From: Rhodobacteraceae bacterium LNNU 3342
GTDB taxonomy: Bacteria > Pseudomonadota > Alphaproteobacteria > Rhodobacterales > Rhodobacteraceae
Assembly: GCA_008711135.1 (NCBI GenBank)
Contig: VUAW01000021.1
Span: 1-53,645, forward strand
DNA length: 53,645 bases
Reading direction: 5' to 3'
Positions 51,520 through 53,645 of this stretch are shown in pieces. Below the pieces are notes generated by a model. That model saw nothing but the letters and a program-made list of their open reading frames with translations, was not told the DNA's origin and ran no database searches. Positions within the stretch are counted from its first letter, which is position 1; each line of letters begins with the position of its first letter. The translations under genes and the position numbers were made by a program.

Positions 51520-51933
51520 ATGACAGTGCGGCAACTTCGAGAGAGGACGGCAGAGAGTGAGAAGATCACCATCAACCTCGGCTATGTCGATCTGGGGCGC
51601 ATCGACCTTCTGGTGCAGGAAGGGTTCTATTCGAACCGGACGGACTTCATCCGCACCGCCATCCGCAACCAGCTTGCCGGTCATTCGGCAGAGGTGTCGC
51701 GCTCCATCGACCGGCACACGCTCGAACTCGGCCTGCGGGAATACACGGCGGCCAATCTTCAGGCGGTGCGGGATGCCGGTGAGCGGCTGCACATCAAGGT
51801 CGTGGGGCTCGTCCGCTTTGCCGATGATGTTTCGCCGGAACTCGCGCGGCAGACGGTTGCCTCACTGACGGTTCTGGGTGCGCTGCAGGCCAGCCCAGAG
51901 GTCAAGGCCATATTGGCCGAAAGAACAACATAG
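51520..51933 (+). CDS. Ribbon-helix-helix (CopG-type) transcriptional regulator
   Basis: 137 residues. KITINLGYVDLGRIDLLVQEGFYSNRTDFIRTAIRNQL (about 15-52) is an RHH DNA-binding fold: one strand, then two helices. The remaining ~80 residues are a helical/beta extension (HIKVVGLVRFADDVSPELARQTVASLTVLGALQASPEVKAIL) whose ligand is unknown. It precedes the esterase gene by 28 bases in the same direction and may regulate it. No toxin partner is seen, so a toxin-antitoxin reading is not favoured. Confidence 0.82.
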   Translation: MTVRQLRERTAESEKITINLGYVDLGRIDLLVQEGFYSNRTDFIRTAIRNQLAGHSAEVSRSIDRHTLELGLREYTAANLQAVRDAGERLHIKVVGLVRFADDVSPELARQTVASLTVLGALQASPEVKAILAERTT

Positions 51934-51961
51934 CCGCGCACGCGGCAGGAAAGGCAGGACA

Positions 51962-53110
51962 ATGAAGAACGATTTCGTCGCGGAGATCCTCCGCGCGACG
52001 GGTACGCTGCAATCCGGCGACCCGTCGGGCGCAACCGCAATCATCCGGGCCGCGCTTGCGGCCGGCGGGGTCAGCCCGCCAGCACAGCCGGACGCCTTCA
52101 CCGCCCCACCCATGGGCATGCCGCAGGACCTTGGCGCGTCAGCAGGCCCGCGGCTGCGGAAACCGCTGGGCGAGGCGCTTCGCGTTCTGACTGAGGGCCG
52201 GACGGCCGCACAGGCCCGCCACGTCCCGGGCGGTCGGCCTGTGGCAGAACCGCTGCTTCCGCCGGGGGCAGAGTTCCGGAACCTGACCCATGCCTGCCCC
52301 GGCGGCGCGCGGCGCTACCGGCTGTATGTGCCAGCCTCTGCCGCTAAGGGGGTTCAGGGGCTGGTCGTCATGCTGCACGGCTGCACGCAGAACCCCGAGG
52401 ATTTCGCCGCCGGCACCGGAATGAACACCTTGGCCGAGGCGCATCGCCTTCTGGTCGTCTATCCGGGGCAGACGAGCAGCGACAACGCCATGTCCTGCTG
52501 GAACTGGTTCCGCCCCGAGGACCAGCGCCGCGACGCGGGTGAGCCGGCGATCATCGCGGATCTTACCAAGACCATCCGGGCAGAATTCGACGTGCCGCAT
52601 GACCGGGTGTTCGTGGCCGGCCTTTCGGCGGGCGGGGCGATGGCCGCCATCATGGCGGAAACTTACCCGGAGCTTTACGCCGGCGTCGGCATTCATTCGG
52701 GCCTTGCCTATGGCGCGGCCAATGACGTGATGTCCGCCTTCAGCGCCATGCGCGGGCAGGGCGCCATCCCGAGCCGCCGCCCGCAGGGTCGCCCGTCACC
52801 GCGCGTGATCGTCTTTCACGGCAGCGCCGACAGCACGGTCCACCCGTCCAACGCAGACCGGATCATCAACGGCATGGGTCTGGGCGACGTCAAGACGGCC
52901 CGCCACCACAACGCGAGCACTGACGGCAAGCGCAGCTACACGACGCTGAAAGGCGAAGGCGGTTCGTTCGAGTGCTGGATCATCGAGGGCGCCGAACACG
53001 CTTGGGCCGGGGGCAGCACCGCCGGATCATACACCGATCCGCAGGGGCCGGATGCCTCGGCGGCGATGGTGCGCTTTTTCCTGGGCGGATCGTCCGACGC
53101 GGCGCTCTGA
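51962..53110 (+). CDS. PHB depolymerase-like esterase (LpqC/extracellular-esterase family)
   Basis: 382 residues, alpha/beta hydrolase. VVMLHGCTQNPEDFA (about 136-149) is the oxyanion-hole region, GLSAGGAMA (220-228) carries the nucleophile S222, a later Asp lies in VFHGSADSTVHPSN and the catalytic His in EGAEHAWAGG. An N-terminal ~100 residues precede the fold. There is no classical signal peptide, so it could be an intracellular polyester or carboxylester hydrolase. The ATG at 51962 is chosen; the longer frame begins inside the RHH gene. Confidence 0.88.
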   Translation: MKNDFVAEILRATGTLQSGDPSGATAIIRAALAAGGVSPPAQPDAFTAPPMGMPQDLGASAGPRLRKPLGEALRVLTEGRTAAQARHVPGGRPVAEPLLPPGAEFRNLTHACPGGARRYRLYVPASAAKGVQGLVVMLHGCTQNPEDFAAGTGMNTLAEAHRLLVVYPGQTSSDNAMSCWNWFRPEDQRRDAGEPAIIADLTKTIRAEFDVPHDRVFVAGLSAGGAMAAIMAETYPELYAGVGIHSGLAYGAANDVMSAFSAMRGQGAIPSRRPQGRPSPRVIVFHGSADSTVHPSNADRIINGMGLGDVKTARHHNASTDGKRSYTTLKGEGGSFECWIIEGAEHAWAGGSTAGSYTDPQGPDASAAMVRFFLGGSSDAAL

Positions 53111-53125
53111 TCCCTTGAGCACTGG

Positions 53126-53148
53126 GCGGCAGGGGTCCTTCCTGCCGC
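53126..53148 (+). terminator. Candidate terminator hairpin after the esterase
   Basis: Eight-base stem GCGGCAGG (53126-53133) and CCTGCCGC (53141-53148) with a seven-base loop, no T-run. Probably ends the RHH-esterase transcript. The rest of the gap to about 53430 shows nothing recognisable. Confidence 0.5.
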
Positions 53149-53432
53149 TCATACTCTGCCGCAATGCGGCCTGCCCGGCGGGACCGGGTACCCCCATGGT
53201 TCGGGTACGCGATCCGGCCAGCGCTCATTGCATCTTTCGGTGTTCCACGCGCGGGCGCCAAGGTTCCACTTCCGATGTGCAACTTAAGGACGGAAACATA
53301 CCGCCTGACAAACTGGAACATAACTTAACATAAGTTCCCTTAGCAGCTGCACAGGGTCATGGCGCTCGCGCGAAGCGTTCGCCGAAAAAGCCGGAGCTCT
53401 GCCCTCCCCCTCATCCCGGACACGCTGCCCTC

Positions 53433-53630
53433 ACGCTTGGGGTGGTGCTTCATCATCCGCTAACGGGGCTTGTGTGGCTCGCCCGCCGGATGCATCAATA
53501 CGGCCAGAGGATCGAGGCGGGTCAGGTTGTGCTGTCCGGCTCGTTCATCGCACCCATCGAATGCCCGCCGGGCACGCTGATCGAGGCCGGCTTTGGCGCG
53601 TTCGGCGAGGTTTCCATCAGCTTTGAGTGA
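53433..53630 (+). pseudogene. C-terminal fragment of a 2-keto-4-pentenoate hydratase/4-oxalocrotonate decarboxylase-type protein
   Basis: About 65 residues (VVLHHPLTGLVWLARRMHQYG, then AGQVVLSGSFIAPIECPPGT and FGAFGEVSISFE) match the end of the MhpD/XylJ hydratase family, which is normally about 260 residues. No N-terminal two-thirds are found upstream, and no ribosome site precedes the GTG at 53442. It ends normally. A decayed remnant of meta-cleavage aromatic degradation is the simplest reading. Confidence 0.7.
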
Positions 53631-53645
53631 ATAATGCCTGCACCA

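Noticed and set aside
51520-51933. RHH protein as antitoxin
   Set aside because: No small toxin gene adjoins it; the neighbour is a 382-residue esterase, and the RHH protein has a long extension unlike typical antitoxins.
1-53645. tRNA, rRNA, CRISPR array, prophage or integrative element
   Set aside because: No tRNA-like cloverleaf, no rRNA sequence, no regularly spaced direct repeats and no integrase or phage structural genes were recognised; only one degenerate transposase piece was seen.

Overview
The window is high-GC alphaproteobacterial chromosome. The gene mix (aromatic CoA metabolism, several ABC peptide importers with FCD-type GntR regulators, a TctABC system, a complete malonate decarboxylase operon, a PHB-depolymerase-like esterase) fits a Rhodobacteraceae-like heterotroph best. 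That placement is an inference from content and style; no rRNA or marker gene is present.

Layout. (1) 0.2-6.5 kb, minus strand: a translationally coupled surface-polysaccharide operon (ABC exporter, two paralogous GT2 glycosyltransferases with an extra N-terminal domain, a methyltransferase with a coiled-coil tail, a third GT2). (2) 6.5-7.2 kb: no intact gene, but a frameshifted transposase remnant. (3) 7.2-12.1 kb, plus strand: FAH-family hydrolase, TctC-type binding protein, a fused TctA-TctB permease and a GntR/FCD regulator. (4) 12.3-13.7 kb: a scar where two 5'-truncated genes (TPP enzyme, aldo/keto reductase) abut head to head. (5) 13.7-17.5 kb: M14 peptidase, kynureninase-like PLP enzyme, and tryptophan 2,3-dioxygenase divergent from an Lrp regulator. 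(6) 17.7-25.9 kb: a dpp-type peptide importer with M20 peptidase and two convergent GntR/FCD regulators. (7) 26-39 kb: an aromatic/indole-type catabolic island: iorAB-like 2-oxoacid oxidoreductase + MarR + cyclase-family hydrolase (minus); cupin + FAH hydrolase + SDR (plus); a second MarR; then an overlapping operon of a flavin monooxygenase/OYE fusion (aminobenzoyl-CoA or salicylyl-CoA type), SDR, two hotdog thioesterases and RidA (minus); and a separate thioesterase (plus). (8) 39-45.3 kb: a second dpp-type importer with its two ATPases fused, plus a GntR/FCD regulator. (9) 45.5-51.3 kb: mdcACDEGBH. (10) 51.5-53.6 kb: RHH regulator, PHB-depolymerase-like esterase and a hydratase fragment.

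How the genes may work together: TDO and the kynureninase-like enzyme would take tryptophan towards anthranilate. Region 7 can be read as a CoA-dependent route in which a cyclase-family (isatin-hydrolase-like) enzyme opens isatin to the 2-oxoacid isatinate, an IorAB-like enzyme decarboxylates it oxidatively to 2-aminobenzoyl-CoA without a CoA ligase, and the monooxygenase/reductase fusion dearomatises it. This is an inference from gene families and operon structure and is the most interesting proposal here. Palindromic operator candidates recur at several promoters: the 10-bp TTTGATCAAA at two promoters of region 6 with a related site before the second importer, and MarR-like dyads around region 7.
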